A DNA stretch of 64,000 nucleotides from Sandaracinaceae bacterium (GCA_020633195.1 JACKEC010000020.1:1-64000), one strand, 5' to 3'; counted from the stretch's first letter, positions 1 through 10,882 are shown. Notes: generated by a model not told the origin, from the sequence alone. Program-made: numbers and translations.

Positions 1-93
1 GAGCCCGCGGCGCCGCCTCGGCTCCCCGGCCTGGCGACCGCGAAGACCGAGCTGGTCGACGAGGCGCGGATGCGCCGCGACGAAGAGGAGTAG
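1..93 (+). CDS. 3' end of an unidentified protein
   Basis: Frame 1 is open from the left edge to a TAG at 91-93 and gives 30 residues ending in a highly charged tail (RMRRDEEE). Only the C-terminus is inside the window, so the function cannot be read. It converges on the Cys-rich lipoprotein gene, whose stop codon lies 16 bases further on. That spacing and the clean stop support a real gene end, but a chance open frame in GC-rich DNA cannot be excluded. Confidence 0.45.
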   Translation, partial: EPAAPPRLPGLATAKTELVDEARMRRDEEE

Positions 94-109
94 GCGCGCC
101 GCGCGGGCG

Positions 110-2686
110 CTACACGCAGAAGCCCATCGCGTTGCAGCTCAGCCCGGCGGGGCAGGTCGGGTTCGACCCGCACTCGCACCGCGGCGGCACCTCCGTCGGA
201 TCGCAGACCTCGTTGGCGGGGCACGAGTTGCTGACCGAGCCGCAGCGACAGCTCCCCGACTGACACGCGAACCCCGCCGCGCAGGCGTTGCCGCACATCG
301 AGCAGTGGTTGGGGTCGGTGAGCCGGTTCACGCAGCCGGCGCCGGGGCAGCAGATCGCGAACGGCCCCGTGCACGCGGCGCCGCCGGGCGCGTCCGGGCA
401 GGAGCACGCGCCCGCGTTGCACACCTCGCCGGAGCCGCAGCGCTCGCAGCTCGGGCCGCAGTTGCGCGCGTCGCTGCGCGTGTCCGAGCACGTCGACTCT
501 CCGCAGCAGGTCGCGTCGGGCGTACCGGGGCACACCGTCATCGCCGAGGGGCAGTAGCAGACCTTCGCCGGTCCCCCCATGTCCACGCACTGCTCGTCGG
601 AGTTGCACGCGAAGCCCGTGTCGCAGACGCACATGCCGCCGACGCAGGTCTCCCCGGGCCGGCACGCGTTGCCGCAGGCCCCGCACGAGGTGGTCGACGT
701 CATGAGATCGGCGCAGACCGCCGGCCCGGACAGATCGCAGCACGTCTCGGTGGCGCCGCACACCGGACCCGACGAGCTCCCACAATGGCAGATGCCGCTC
801 GAGCACGTCTCGTCGGCTTCGCAGGCCATCCCGCACCCGCCGCAGTCCGTCTCGTCGTTGTTGAGGTTGCGGCAGGAGGTCCCACAGCACGTGGAGGTCA
901 TCGTCCCGCTGCAGTTGCTCCCCGTCCCGCCGCAGCGACAGCTGCCCGACGTGCACAGCTCTCCGGAGTCGCAGGTCGTCCCGCAGCTCCCGCAGTTGGC
1001 TTCGTCCGAGTTGCGGTCCACGCACGCGGTGCCGCAGCAGAAGCTCGCGGTGGTCCCCGCGCAGTCGGGGCCCGTGCCGCCACAGCTGCACGAGCCCGTG
1101 ACGCACATCTCGCCGGTCTGGCAGGCCACGCCGCAGCCGCCGCAGTTGTTCTGGTCCGCCGTGGTGTTGCGGCACGAAGAGCCACAGCACACCGAGCCCG
1201 GGGCGCCCGTGCACACCGGGCCGAAGGTGCTGCCGCAGCGGCAGATCCCGGACCCACAGGTCTCGCCCGTCGCGCACATCCGGCCGCACGTCCCGCAGTT
1301 CGCCTCGTCGGTGCCCGTGTTCACGCAGCTCGTCCCGCAGCACTCCTGCGACGAGGAAGAGCACGCGTCGGCGCCCGGCGTGGAGGAGCCGCGCGTGGTC
1401 CCGCACTCACACCGCAGCAGCGCCGCGTTGCAGGTCTCGCCCGCGCCGCATGCCGCCCCGCACGCGCCACAGTTGCCGGGGTCGATCGCCTGCTCGCAGC
1501 CCGGGAGCCCGTCGCAGTCGAGGAAGCCCGCGTTGCATACGCAGGCGCCCCCCGTGCAGGTCTCCTGCGCTCCGCACGCGTCGCCGCAGACCGCGCAGTC
1601 GGTCATCGTCCCGAGCGGGGTCTCGCAGCCCGTGGACATGTCGCCGTCGCAGTCGGCGCGGCCCGCGGTGCAGCCGCACGTCCCGCCGCTGCACTCGTCG
1701 GTCCCCGCGCAGGTCGTCCCGCAGCCGCCGCAGTTCGTCCGATCGTTGGACGTCCGGGTCTCGCACCCGTCGGTCACGCCGCCCGCGCAGTCGGCGAAGC
1801 CGGGGCTGCACGAGCCGATCTGGCAGACGCCCGCCACGCAGGTCCCGCTCCCGTTCGCGACCTCGCACCGCGTCCCGCAACCCCCGCAATTCGCGTTGTC
1901 GGTCGTCGTGTCGATCTCGCAGCCGTCGCGCGGCGCCCCGTTGCAGTCGGCCCAGCCCGAGTCGCACACGAGCACGCTCTCGCTGCAGGCCTGGTGATCG
2001 CCGCAGGTGAGCCCGCACGCGCCGCAGGCCTCACAGCTCGAGCTCGTGTCCACGCAGGCGTCGTCGCAGCACTCGAGGGCGCCGGCGCACGCCTCGGTCT
2101 CTCCGGACGCGGCGCCGCACGTGCAGAGGCCGCCTTCGCAGCGCTCGCCATCGGGGCAGGGCACCTCGGGGCATCGGCCGCCGGGGCCTCCGTCGCTCCC
2201 GCCGTCGACGGTCTCGCCGCCGGCGTCCCGGGTCGGATCGACGCCCGCGTCGATGGCGAGCGACGGCGCCGGGCACACGCCGCGATCGCAGGCGGCCGGG
2301 CACTCGCTCGCGCCCGGGGCCAGCTCGAGCACCACGTCGAACGGCGCCGACTCCTCCGGGAGGCGGCGCACCACGCTGCCTCGAGCCACGAGCTCGCACG
2401 TGGTCGTGTGGGCGACGGCGGAGAAGCACCACGTGCCCGTGGCGAGCCGCCCGGGCGCGGTGAAGCGGGCCTCCTCGTCGCGGCGGACGGCGCCCCACCA
2501 AACGGGCGCGCGGCGGTCGGCGAGGCCGCAGTTGCCTTCGGTGATCCGCGCCTCGATCGCGACGACGGCGTCGGGATCGAGGCCCTCGCCGGCGACGACC
2601 CGCCACTCGAGGGGCGGCGCCATGTCGGCGGTGCAGCCGGCCACGAGGAGGGCGAGCCCGATCGCGCCGCGCCGAGCCGGCGTCAT
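110..2686 (-). CDS. Large cysteine-rich repeat lipoprotein
   Basis: An 858-residue secreted lipoprotein. The signal peptide ends in a lipobox (LLVAGC, Cys18). Residues about 20-140 form a non-repetitive N-terminal domain, then comes a DAG/DGG-rich linker, then roughly eleven disulfide-type modules with the core pattern NCGxCGxxC followed by GExC-x-G-x-C-x-CG. Such modules are common in predicted surface proteins of Polyangiales and are sometimes mislabelled as tryptophan synthase alpha chain; nothing here supports an enzyme. The ATG overlaps the stop of the upstream kinase gene (ATGA, 2683-2686), so the two are translationally coupled. Likely role: exported, disulfide-rich surface or adhesion protein working with the kinase of its operon (inference). 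Confidence 0.85.
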   Translation of the reverse strand: MTPARRGAIGLALLVAGCTADMAPPLEWRVVAGEGLDPDAVVAIEARITEGNCGLADRRAPVWWGAVRRDEEARFTAPGRLATGTWCFSAVAHTTTCELVARGSVVRRLPEESAPFDVVLELAPGASECPAACDRGVCPAPSLAIDAGVDPTRDAGGETVDGGSDGGPGGRCPEVPCPDGERCEGGLCTCGAASGETEACAGALECCDDACVDTSSSCEACGACGLTCGDHQACSESVLVCDSGWADCNGAPRDGCEIDTTTDNANCGGCGTRCEVANGSGTCVAGVCQIGSCSPGFADCAGGVTDGCETRTSNDRTNCGGCGTTCAGTDECSGGTCGCTAGRADCDGDMSTGCETPLGTMTDCAVCGDACGAQETCTGGACVCNAGFLDCDGLPGCEQAIDPGNCGACGAACGAGETCNAALLRCECGTTRGSSTPGADACSSSSQECCGTSCVNTGTDEANCGTCGRMCATGETCGSGICRCGSTFGPVCTGAPGSVCCGSSCRNTTADQNNCGGCGVACQTGEMCVTGSCSCGGTGPDCAGTTASFCCGTACVDRNSDEANCGSCGTTCDSGELCTSGSCRCGGTGSNCSGTMTSTCCGTSCRNLNNDETDCGGCGMACEADETCSSGICHCGSSSGPVCGATETCCDLSGPAVCADLMTSTTSCGACGNACRPGETCVGGMCVCDTGFACNSDEQCVDMGGPAKVCYCPSAMTVCPGTPDATCCGESTCSDTRSDARNCGPSCERCGSGEVCNAGACSCPDAPGGAACTGPFAICCPGAGCVNRLTDPNHCSMCGNACAAGFACQSGSCRCGSVSNSCPANEVCDPTEVPPRCECGSNPTCPAGLSCNAMGFCV

Positions 2687-4512
2687 CGGGGGCCCCCGCG
2701 ATCGCGGACGACGCTCGTGGTGGTCTCGTCGGCCTCGACGTGGACTCGGATCATCCGTCCCGGCGCCTGACCGAACACGCGCACCTCGAGCACGTGATCA
2801 CCCGCCGGCAGGCGCAGGCGCCCGGGCGCGCGGCCGATCGAGCGACCGCGGCGATAGACGTCACCCCAGCCCCCGGGCACGACGACGTTGACCCAGCCGC
2901 TGCCGCCCTCGGCGGGCGGCGCCGGGGTCGGCTCCTCTTCGTCCGGGGTCGGCGCGAGGGTGGGCGCCTCTTCCTCCGGAGCGGTCGCCTCGGTCGGCGC
3001 GTCCTCGGGCGGGACGTCCGCCGGCTCGACGACCGCGGCGACGACCGGCGGGTCGGGCTCGGCGGGCTCCGGCGTCGTCGTCGCCTCGGGGGCGGGGGCT
3101 GGGACCGACACCGGCGCCTCGACCTCCTGCGGCTCGCTGGCGGCCCGGGCGGGATCGGTCGACGGAGGGGGATCGCCCTCCCAGAGCGCGAGCCCGGCGC
3201 CCGCGCCGACGCAGAGCGCGATCAGCGCCACGGCGGCGACCCGGAGCCAGACGCTCCCCTCGCCCCGCTCGGGAGGCAGGACCGCGGGATCCACGGTCGT
3301 CTCCTCGACGGCCAACGCGGGCTCCGGCGACGCGGCGGCGCCGGAGGCGTCCGACGGAGTGCGGCGCTCGACCACCCCCGAGGCGCTCGGCTCGCTCTTC
3401 TCGCCGGGGGCCGTCGGGACGATGGGCATCGGCTCGTCGTCGCCGACCTGACGGGCTCGGTCCACGAGGCGGAGGCGGTGCGCCTTCTGCTCGTGAAAGA
3501 GCTCCTCCATCCACTCCGAGAGCTCCTCGGCTCCCACGGGCTCGCCGCCCGTGGCGTCCGTCACGAAGCGCCGCAGGTCCCGGCCGAAGTCCCGCGCGGT
3601 CGCGTACCGGCGATCGAGGTCGCGCTCGAGGGCTCGCATGACGATCGCGTCGAGCGTCGCGGGGACCGCGGGCTGATGCGTCGATGGCGGGACCAGCTCG
3701 TCCTGGAGGATCGACATCAGCGTGTCGGCCTCGCTGTCGCGACGAAAGAGACGTTGCGTGGTGAGGAGCTCCCACAGGACGACCCCGAGCGCCCAGATGT
3801 CGGCGCGGCGATCGAGCGGCTTTCGATGAAGCTGCTCCGGGGGCATGTACGGGAGCTTGCCCTTCACGCCTCCTGTCGCCGTCTGGTGGAGGCGGCCCGC
3901 CGCGCGCGCGATCCCGAAGTCGACGACGCGGACCGTGCCGTCGTAGGTGAGGAAGAGGTTCTGGGGCGAGACGTCGCGGTGGACGACGTTGAGCGGCTCG
4001 CCGTCGTCGCCGCGCAGCTGATGCGCCGCGTGGAGCCCCTCGGCCGCCTGCGCGACGATCGCCGCCGCGAAGATCGGCAGCTTGGGCGAGCGGCGGTGCT
4101 CGGGGTGCTTCACGAGCGTCGCGATGAGCTGATTGACGGGCTCCCCGAGCAGAAAGTCCATCGCGATGAAGTACGTGTCGTCGGCGAACCCGACGTCGAA
4201 GACGCCGCACACGTTGGGGTGGGTGATCCGCGACGCGATGCGCGCCTCGTCGAGGAACATCTCGACGAACTTCCGCTGCTCCGCGAGGTGCGGGTGGATC
4301 GTCTTGAGCGCGACGAGCTTCGCGAACCCGCCGATGCCCCCGGCTCGGCCGAGGTAGACCTTGCCCATGCCGCCGGAGGCGAGCTCGTAGCAGAGCCGGT
4401 AGCGGCCGATGAGCTGGCCGGCGGTCACCGGCTTCTCGGAGCCGATCGGGATGACCTCGAGGTCCGCGAGCGACAGCTCCTCGGCGTCGTCCGGGTGCGC
4501 GGCGGGGCTCAC
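2683..4512 (-). CDS. Ser/Thr protein kinase with periplasmic PEGA domain
   Basis: A 609-residue membrane kinase. The domain spans about residues 36-320: Gly-rich loop ASGGMG, VALK with Lys70, helix-C Glu89, catalytic loop HRDVSPQN (Asp180), DFG at 198-200 and PPE in place of APE. The usual catalytic-loop Lys is Ser182. One membrane helix near 440-462 is followed by a Pro/Glu-rich periplasmic spacer and a C-terminal PEGA domain (GWGDVYRRGRSIG...PAGDHVLEV). I chose GTG 4512 because it overlaps the stop of the upstream TPR gene (GTGA) and removes 121 Arg-rich residues that look like a shadow of that gene. It is the middle gene of a three-gene coupled operon. It probably senses envelope state through PEGA and phosphorylates cytoplasmic targets. 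Confidence 0.9.
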   Translation of the reverse strand: MSPAAHPDDAEELSLADLEVIPIGSEKPVTAGQLIGRYRLCYELASGGMGKVYLGRAGGIGGFAKLVALKTIHPHLAEQRKFVEMFLDEARIASRITHPNVCGVFDVGFADDTYFIAMDFLLGEPVNQLIATLVKHPEHRRSPKLPIFAAAIVAQAAEGLHAAHQLRGDDGEPLNVVHRDVSPQNLFLTYDGTVRVVDFGIARAAGRLHQTATGGVKGKLPYMPPEQLHRKPLDRRADIWALGVVLWELLTTQRLFRRDSEADTLMSILQDELVPPSTHQPAVPATLDAIVMRALERDLDRRYATARDFGRDLRRFVTDATGGEPVGAEELSEWMEELFHEQKAHRLRLVDRARQVGDDEPMPIVPTAPGEKSEPSASGVVERRTPSDASGAAASPEPALAVEETTVDPAVLPPERGEGSVWLRVAAVALIALCVGAGAGLALWEGDPPPSTDPARAASEPQEVEAPVSVPAPAPEATTTPEPAEPDPPVVAAVVEPADVPPEDAPTEATAPEEEAPTLAPTPDEEEPTPAPPAEGGSGWVNVVVPGGWGDVYRRGRSIGRAPGRLRLPAGDHVLEVRVFGQAPGRMIRVHVEADETTTSVVRDRGGPR

Positions 4513-5375
4513 GGCATGCTCCACACCACGATCGTGGGCGGGCCCACGGCGGTCTCGCGTTGATCGTCGGGGGCGCCGCTGCTCGAGGCGACCACCGCGA
4601 CGATGGCGATGACGACCCCGATCAGCACGGCGCCGCCCACGGCCAGCCCGACCACGAGCGGGAGGTCGAAGGGATCGTCGCTCGGGGGCTCCACGACCGG
4701 CGCGGCCTCGACGACGATCGGCGGGGCGGGGGCGCGGCCGGCGCTGATCTGGGGGGCCTCGGCGCTCCCGAGCTCGGCGAGGCGAGCGCCCCCGGGACCG
4801 ACGGCGACCGCGTGATAGGCGAGGTCTTCGGTGTCGACGACCTCGAGCTCGAGGGTCGGCTCGCCGCTCTGCCACTCGCCCTCGCCGACCCGCGCCTCCA
4901 CGCGCAGCCCGCGCACGAGCTCCGCCGGGTCGTGCTCGGCCCGAGCGGTGAGCGTCGCGCCGGTCGCCGTGCGCTCGACGTCCACGACCACGGCGAGGGC
5001 ACCGCCCTCGTCACGCGCGGCCTCGAACGCGGCGCGGAGCTCCGGTCGGATCGCCACCGACAGCTCGCGCTGCGGGTCGAGCGCCGCGAGCGCCACCGCC
5101 GCGGCGCGCATGCGCTCTTCGTCCCCGAGGGCCAAGGCCACGCGGGCGCGGAGCTCCATCAACGCGACGAGGTCGTCCCGGGTCAGCGCCTCGGCCTCGA
5201 GCGCCGCGTCGACCTCCCGACTCGCGCGGAGGAAGCGACCCCGCCGGTAGCTCGACTCGGCCTGGTCGAGGGTCTGCCCCTCGGCGATCGACGCTCCCCA
5301 ACACGGCAGCGTTGCGCTCAGAGCGAAGAACAGCAGGGAGGTCCGAAACCGCACGAGCTGCCAGTATCCGGCCAC
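4509..5375 (-). CDS. TPR-like exported protein with C-terminal membrane helix
   Basis: A 288-residue protein. A hydrophobic signal sequence (about 12-30) is followed by helical repeats resembling TPRs (AESSYRRGRFLRASREVD..., about 35-105), a beta-rich segment (120-200), a Pro-rich linker and one strong helix rich in Gly, Val and Ile (about 235-262), ending in a short tail. It is the first gene of the operon; its TGA overlaps the GTG of the PEGA kinase. The same architecture recurs at 15292 and 37159 beside lipoprotein genes, so it looks like a standard partner in these cassettes, perhaps presenting the kinase or lipoprotein at the inner membrane. Specific function unknown. Confidence 0.8.
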   Translation of the reverse strand: MAGYWQLVRFRTSLLFFALSATLPCWGASIAEGQTLDQAESSYRRGRFLRASREVDAALEAEALTRDDLVALMELRARVALALGDEERMRAAAVALAALDPQRELSVAIRPELRAAFEAARDEGGALAVVVDVERTATGATLTARAEHDPAELVRGLRVEARVGEGEWQSGEPTLELEVVDTEDLAYHAVAVGPGGARLAELGSAEAPQISAGRAPAPPIVVEAAPVVEPPSDDPFDLPLVVGLAVGGAVLIGVVIAIVAVVASSSGAPDDQRETAVGPPTIVVWSMP

Positions 5376-5414
5376 CGAGGCCAGAACGGCAAGCTCGGCG
5401 GGCCGCGCTGGGCC

Positions 5415-7379
<1,965 letters not shown>

Positions 7380-7436
7380 GATCGCCGAACAGGGTAGCTC
7401 GTGCGGGGGCCCGCGTCGTCCCCGACGCGGCGCGCC

Positions 7437-7961
7437 TCACTCGGCGGGGTAGAAGACGGCGCGGCTGAAGACGTAGTCGAGCTCGCCGCCGAACGCGTGG
7501 CAGGAGTTGCACGCGAGGCGGTCCCCGGTGGTCGGATCGAAGTACAGGACGCCGTCGTCGCCGGTCCCTCGCCACGCGATGGCCACCTGCTCGTCGTCCT
7601 CGAGGTGCAGGTCGAAGAACTCCCAGTCGACGGCGCCGTCCGGGTTGTAGCCCCCGCCGCGCTTGACCATGGCGTGGACCACCCACTCGGAGGGCGGGCC
7701 CTCCTCGATGGTCTTGATCACGATCGTCCCGAGCTCGAACGGCTGGCCCTCGGGGGGCGGCTCGCGGTCGATGTAGAGCGTCCGGCTCGGCGAGCTGAGG
7801 TGGCCGTCGGTGAGGCTCTCGTCCGGCAGCGGGTAGGCGCGCCAGCCCGTGAACCCCTCGAAGTCGCGGCCGAACGCGATGCGCGGGCCCACCGGCGGCG
7901 GGGGCTCCTCGGCCGCGCAGCCGACGGCGAGCACGATCAACAACGGCGCGACGAGCCGCAC
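7437..7961 (-). CDS. Cytochrome P460-like lipoprotein
   Basis: A 174-residue lipoprotein. The signal peptide ends at VGC (Cys15). The body has the P460 layout: a hydrophilic start, a central strand containing GTIVIKTIEE, a VVHAMVKRGGG segment, a WEFFDL strand, and one CxxCH haem motif near the end (Cys151, Cys154, His155) followed by DYVFS. Cytochrome P460 family proteins carry c-type haem and oxidise hydroxylamine or detoxify NO or other small nitrogen species, though many paralogs are uncharacterised. GTG 7961 was preferred because it begins directly at the signal peptide; an in-frame TTG at 7970 is possible. It is divergent from the VWA lipoprotein gene. Confidence 0.72.
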   Translation of the reverse strand: MRLVAPLLIVLAVGCAAEEPPPPVGPRIAFGRDFEGFTGWRAYPLPDESLTDGHLSSPSRTLYIDREPPPEGQPFELGTIVIKTIEEGPPSEWVVHAMVKRGGGYNPDGAVDWEFFDLHLEDDEQVAIAWRGTGDDGVLYFDPTTGDRLACNSCHAFGGELDYVFSRAVFYPAE

Positions 7962-8114
7962 GGCGGACAACCTAGCACTGCCGTGTTCAATCGACCCCAC
8001 TGGGGCCAGCGTGCCCTCGCGATCGCGGGCTCGCCGGGGTCGATGGGCCCCGGCGGCGGAGCGTGGCGTGCGCCGATGTGCGATCTGGCACACGGGTCGC
8101 AGTGGACGGCGTTC

Positions 8115-9758
8115 ATGGAACTCCGCCACGGCCTCACCGCCCTCGCGCTCTGCCTGCTCGTGCTGCCCGCGTGCGCTCCCACGGTGGGGGGCTCCTCGCG
8201 CGCGTGCGCGGTCGACTCCGACTGCTCGCGCGGGGATCGCTGCGTGGACGGACGATGCCTCGACCCGGAGATGCCCGACGCGGGCGCCGGCTACGAGGAG
8301 GACGGCGCGACGCCGCCCCCGCCCGACGACGACCCGCCCCCGCCGGCCGCGGGCGACGAGGAGATCTGCGGCAACGGTCGCGACGACGACGGCGACGGCG
8401 AGGTCGACGAGCAGTGCGCGTGCGCGGTGGGCGAGACGCAGGGCTGCTTCGGCGGCGACGCCGCGCTCGCCGGGGTCGGCGCGTGTGGGCTCGGCACCCA
8501 GAGCTGCGATCCGTCCGGCGAGTTCGGCTCCTGGGGCGCCTGCGCGGGCTGGACCGGGCCGAGCGAAGAGGTGTGCGACGGCGTCGACAACGACTGCGAC
8601 GGCACCGCCGACGAGGGCTGCGAGTGCGGGTTCGGCGACGGCCGCGGCTGCTACACGGGCCCGCCCGGCACCGAGGGCGTGGGGCGGTGCGCGCCGGGCA
8701 GCCAGACGTGCGGATCGGACGGCTGGGGCCCGTGCGTCGGCTCCGTGCTCCCGGACACCGAGCTGTGCAACGGCGTCGACGACGACTGCGACGGGCTCGT
8801 CGACGAGGGTTGCGATTGTACACCCGGCGCCACGCGCGCCTGCTTCGAGACGCCGAGCGGGATGCCCGCGGAGGGCACGCCGGGCGTGGGGCTCTGCCGC
8901 GAGGGCACGCGCAGCTGCGCGGAGCTGCCGGGCGGCGGCAGCGCGTGGGGCGCGTGCGGGGGCGCGAACACGGCGAGCGCGGAGGTCTGCCGCAACTCGA
9001 TGGACGAGGACTGCGACGGCCTCATCGACGAGGGCTGCGGCACGCCGACGGTCGACTGCACCGTCGCCGACGTCCTCTTCCTCGTCGACACGACCGGCTC
9101 GATGTCGGGCGAGATCGCGCAGATCCAGGCGCGGCTCCGTGACACGATCATCCCGGGCCTCGCCGCCGAGATCGCCGACGTGCGCTTCAGCGTCGCGAGC
9201 TTCGACGACTTCGCGGTCGCCAGCTACGGCAGCTACGGGGACGTGCCCTTCCGCCTCGTCAGCTCGATCACGCCCGACGTGGCGTCGACCCAGGCCGCCG
9301 TGAACACGCTGCGCGCGTCGGGCGGCGCGGACGGCCCCGAGTCGCAGGTCGAGGCGCTCTACCAGGCGGCGACGGGCGCGGGCATCGGCGGCTTCGTGCC
9401 GGCGCGCGGCGCGTGCGGGACGGGGATCGGCTACCCGTGCTTCCGACCCGGGGCCACGCCGATCGTCCTGCTGTTCACCGACGCGGACTTCCACAACGGC
9501 CCCGGAGGCGTCTACTCGTACTCGGGCATCTCGCCGACCCCGCACACCTACGCGCAGGCGGTGACCGCGCTCAACGCGATCGGCGCCAAGGTGCTCGGCC
9601 TCATGAGCGGCGCCCCCGCCTACGACGATCTGTTGGCCATCGCGCGCGACACCGGCGCGGTCGCCTCCGACGGCACGCCGATCGTGTTCGACATCGGCAG
9701 CGACGGTCGCTCGCTCGGCCCCGACGTGGTCCGCGCCGTCCAGACCTTGTGCCGCTGA
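8115..9758 (+). CDS. Lipoprotein with MopE-type motifs and a von Willebrand A domain
   Basis: A 547-residue exported protein. The signal peptide ends in a lipobox (VLPAC, Cys20), followed by a short Cys module (CAVDSDCSRGDRCVDGRC) and a Pro/Asp-rich linker. Four MopE-type motifs (NDCDGTADE, DDCDGLVDE and relatives) lie in repeated Cys-rich units between about 90 and 310. A C-terminal VWA domain begins near residue 315 with a MIDAS-like DTTGSMS (about 325) and has further Asp/Thr positions typical of metal-dependent adhesion. Related proteins are surface metal-binding or adhesion proteins. ATG 8115 gives the shortest signal peptide; ATG 8076 is in frame too. Divergent from the P460 gene, with a 153-base intergenic region. 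Confidence 0.85.
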   Translation: MELRHGLTALALCLLVLPACAPTVGGSSRACAVDSDCSRGDRCVDGRCLDPEMPDAGAGYEEDGATPPPPDDDPPPPAAGDEEICGNGRDDDGDGEVDEQCACAVGETQGCFGGDAALAGVGACGLGTQSCDPSGEFGSWGACAGWTGPSEEVCDGVDNDCDGTADEGCECGFGDGRGCYTGPPGTEGVGRCAPGSQTCGSDGWGPCVGSVLPDTELCNGVDDDCDGLVDEGCDCTPGATRACFETPSGMPAEGTPGVGLCREGTRSCAELPGGGSAWGACGGANTASAEVCRNSMDEDCDGLIDEGCGTPTVDCTVADVLFLVDTTGSMSGEIAQIQARLRDTIIPGLAAEIADVRFSVASFDDFAVASYGSYGDVPFRLVSSITPDVASTQAAVNTLRASGGADGPESQVEALYQAATGAGIGGFVPARGACGTGIGYPCFRPGATPIVLLFTDADFHNGPGGVYSYSGISPTPHTYAQAVTALNAIGAKVLGLMSGAPAYDDLLAIARDTGAVASDGTPIVFDIGSDGRSLGPDVVRAVQTLCR

Positions 9759-9784
9759 GCTCGTGGGGCGACGCGGACGCAGCG

Positions 9785-10822
9785 TCAGTAGGCGTTGCGC
9801 CGGACCTTCTTGCCGAAGACCGTCAGCCAGACGATCTCGAGGTCCTTCCAGATCGTCCAGTCGCGGAGGTACTCGAGGTCGTGATCGACGCGGCCGACCA
9901 TCTTGTCGAGGGTGTCGGTCTCGCCGCGCCAGCCGTTCACCTGGGCCCAGCCGGTGATCCCCGGCTTCACCTTGTGGCGCAACATGTATTCGAGGATCTG
10001 GGTCCGGTAGTGGCGGTTGTGGGCGACCGCGTGCGGGCGCGGGCCGACGACGCTCATGTCGCCGAAGAGGACGTTGACGAACTGCGGCAGCTCGTCGAGC
10101 GAGGTGCGCCGGAGGAACGCCCCGAGCGGGGTGACGCGCGCGTCGTTCTTCGTGGCCTGGGTCACCGTCGCGCCGTTCTCGGTCACGCCCATCGTCCGGA
10201 ACTTCCAGACCTCGATCTCCTCGCCGCCGCGGCCGTACCGGAGCTGCTTGAAGATCGCCGGGCCCGGCGAGGTCGCGCGCACGGCGACGCCGATCGCGAC
10301 GAGCAGAGGCCACGCCGTCGCGAGGAAGGTGCCCGCGAAGAGGACGTCGAAGGCGCGCTTCAGCGGGCCGTCGAGGCCGGGCGCGACGCGGAACACGAGG
10401 TCGCCGACGTCCTCCTCGGTGAGCGCGAGCGTGAGCACGAGCGCCATCACGAAGCGGTCCTCCTCGAGGTCGAACGCGTCGTTCGCGTCGCACACCTCGC
10501 GGACCATCGCGACGAGGCGCCGCCGCTCGCGCGGCTCCATGCCTTCGAAGGCGCGCGCCGTGGTGGCCATGTCGAACGTCGCCGGGTCGAAGTCCGCCAC
10601 GCGGACGATCAGGGCCGGCGGCAGGTCGTTCCACGCGCACCCCGCGAGCTTGCAGAGCATCTCGAGCGCCTTGTCGCGCTCGCGCGGATCGAGGTTGCCG
10701 TCGGCCCACGCCGCCGCCATCAGCAGGTCGGCGAGCGGCAGCAGCGCCTCGACGTCGTCGGTTCGCACCAGCGTCCACTCGGGCTGGGTGCCGATGCGCA
10801 CGGGCTCGTCGTTCTCGCTCAC
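9785..10822 (-). CDS. TerB-like domain fused to undecaprenyl-phosphate sugar transferase
   Basis: A 345-residue protein. Residues about 25-135 look like a TerB-type helical domain (LMAAAWADGNLDPRERDKA and DANDAFDLEEDRFV, paired acidic helix turns). Residues about 150-345 are a bacterial sugar transferase of the WcaJ/PglC kind: a membrane-reentrant helix (KRAFDVLFAG...), FKQLRYGRGG, WKFRTM, LRRTSLDELPQ, VGPRP and GITGWAQVNG. The family moves a sugar 1-phosphate to undecaprenyl phosphate to start capsule, exopolysaccharide or glycan synthesis. The usual N-terminal membrane domain of the long WcaJ type is replaced by the TerB-like domain. No glycosyltransferase cluster is nearby, so the product is unknown. 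Confidence 0.88.
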   Translation of the reverse strand: MSENDEPVRIGTQPEWTLVRTDDVEALLPLADLLMAAAWADGNLDPRERDKALEMLCKLAGCAWNDLPPALIVRVADFDPATFDMATTARAFEGMEPRERRRLVAMVREVCDANDAFDLEEDRFVMALVLTLALTEEDVGDLVFRVAPGLDGPLKRAFDVLFAGTFLATAWPLLVAIGVAVRATSPGPAIFKQLRYGRGGEEIEVWKFRTMGVTENGATVTQATKNDARVTPLGAFLRRTSLDELPQFVNVLFGDMSVVGPRPHAVAHNRHYRTQILEYMLRHKVKPGITGWAQVNGWRGETDTLDKMVGRVDHDLEYLRDWTIWKDLEIVWLTVFGKKVRRNAY

Positions 10823-10856
10823 CGTGCGAAGCTAGTACGTAGGTCTCGGCGAGGCA

Positions 10857-10882
10857 CCGGGTTTACAGTCGGGGGTAACCGG
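10857..10882. promoter_or_regulatory. Imperfect inverted repeat in divergent promoter region
   Basis: Arms CCGGGTTTAC and GTAACCGG face each other across about 8 bases, between the divergent sugar-transferase and zinc-ribbon genes. It could be an operator or a chance palindrome; each arm has one or two mismatches. Confidence 0.2.

Noticed and set aside
110..2686. Tryptophan synthase alpha chain
   Set aside because: Cys-rich repeats only; no TIM barrel features, no catalytic Glu/Asp pair, and a lipoprotein signal.
305..2770. Long + strand frame opposite the Cys-rich lipoprotein
   Set aside because: Ala/Arg-rich, no domain, and lies fully antisense to a gene with clear repeats; typical shadow in GC-rich DNA.
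8063..9142. Long frame of Arg-rich sequence over the VWA lipoprotein
   Set aside because: Only Arg, Gly and Ala runs, no motif; shadow of the real frame.
10857..10882. Firm operator call
   Set aside because: Inverted repeat is imperfect and no regulator gene is close; reported only at low confidence.
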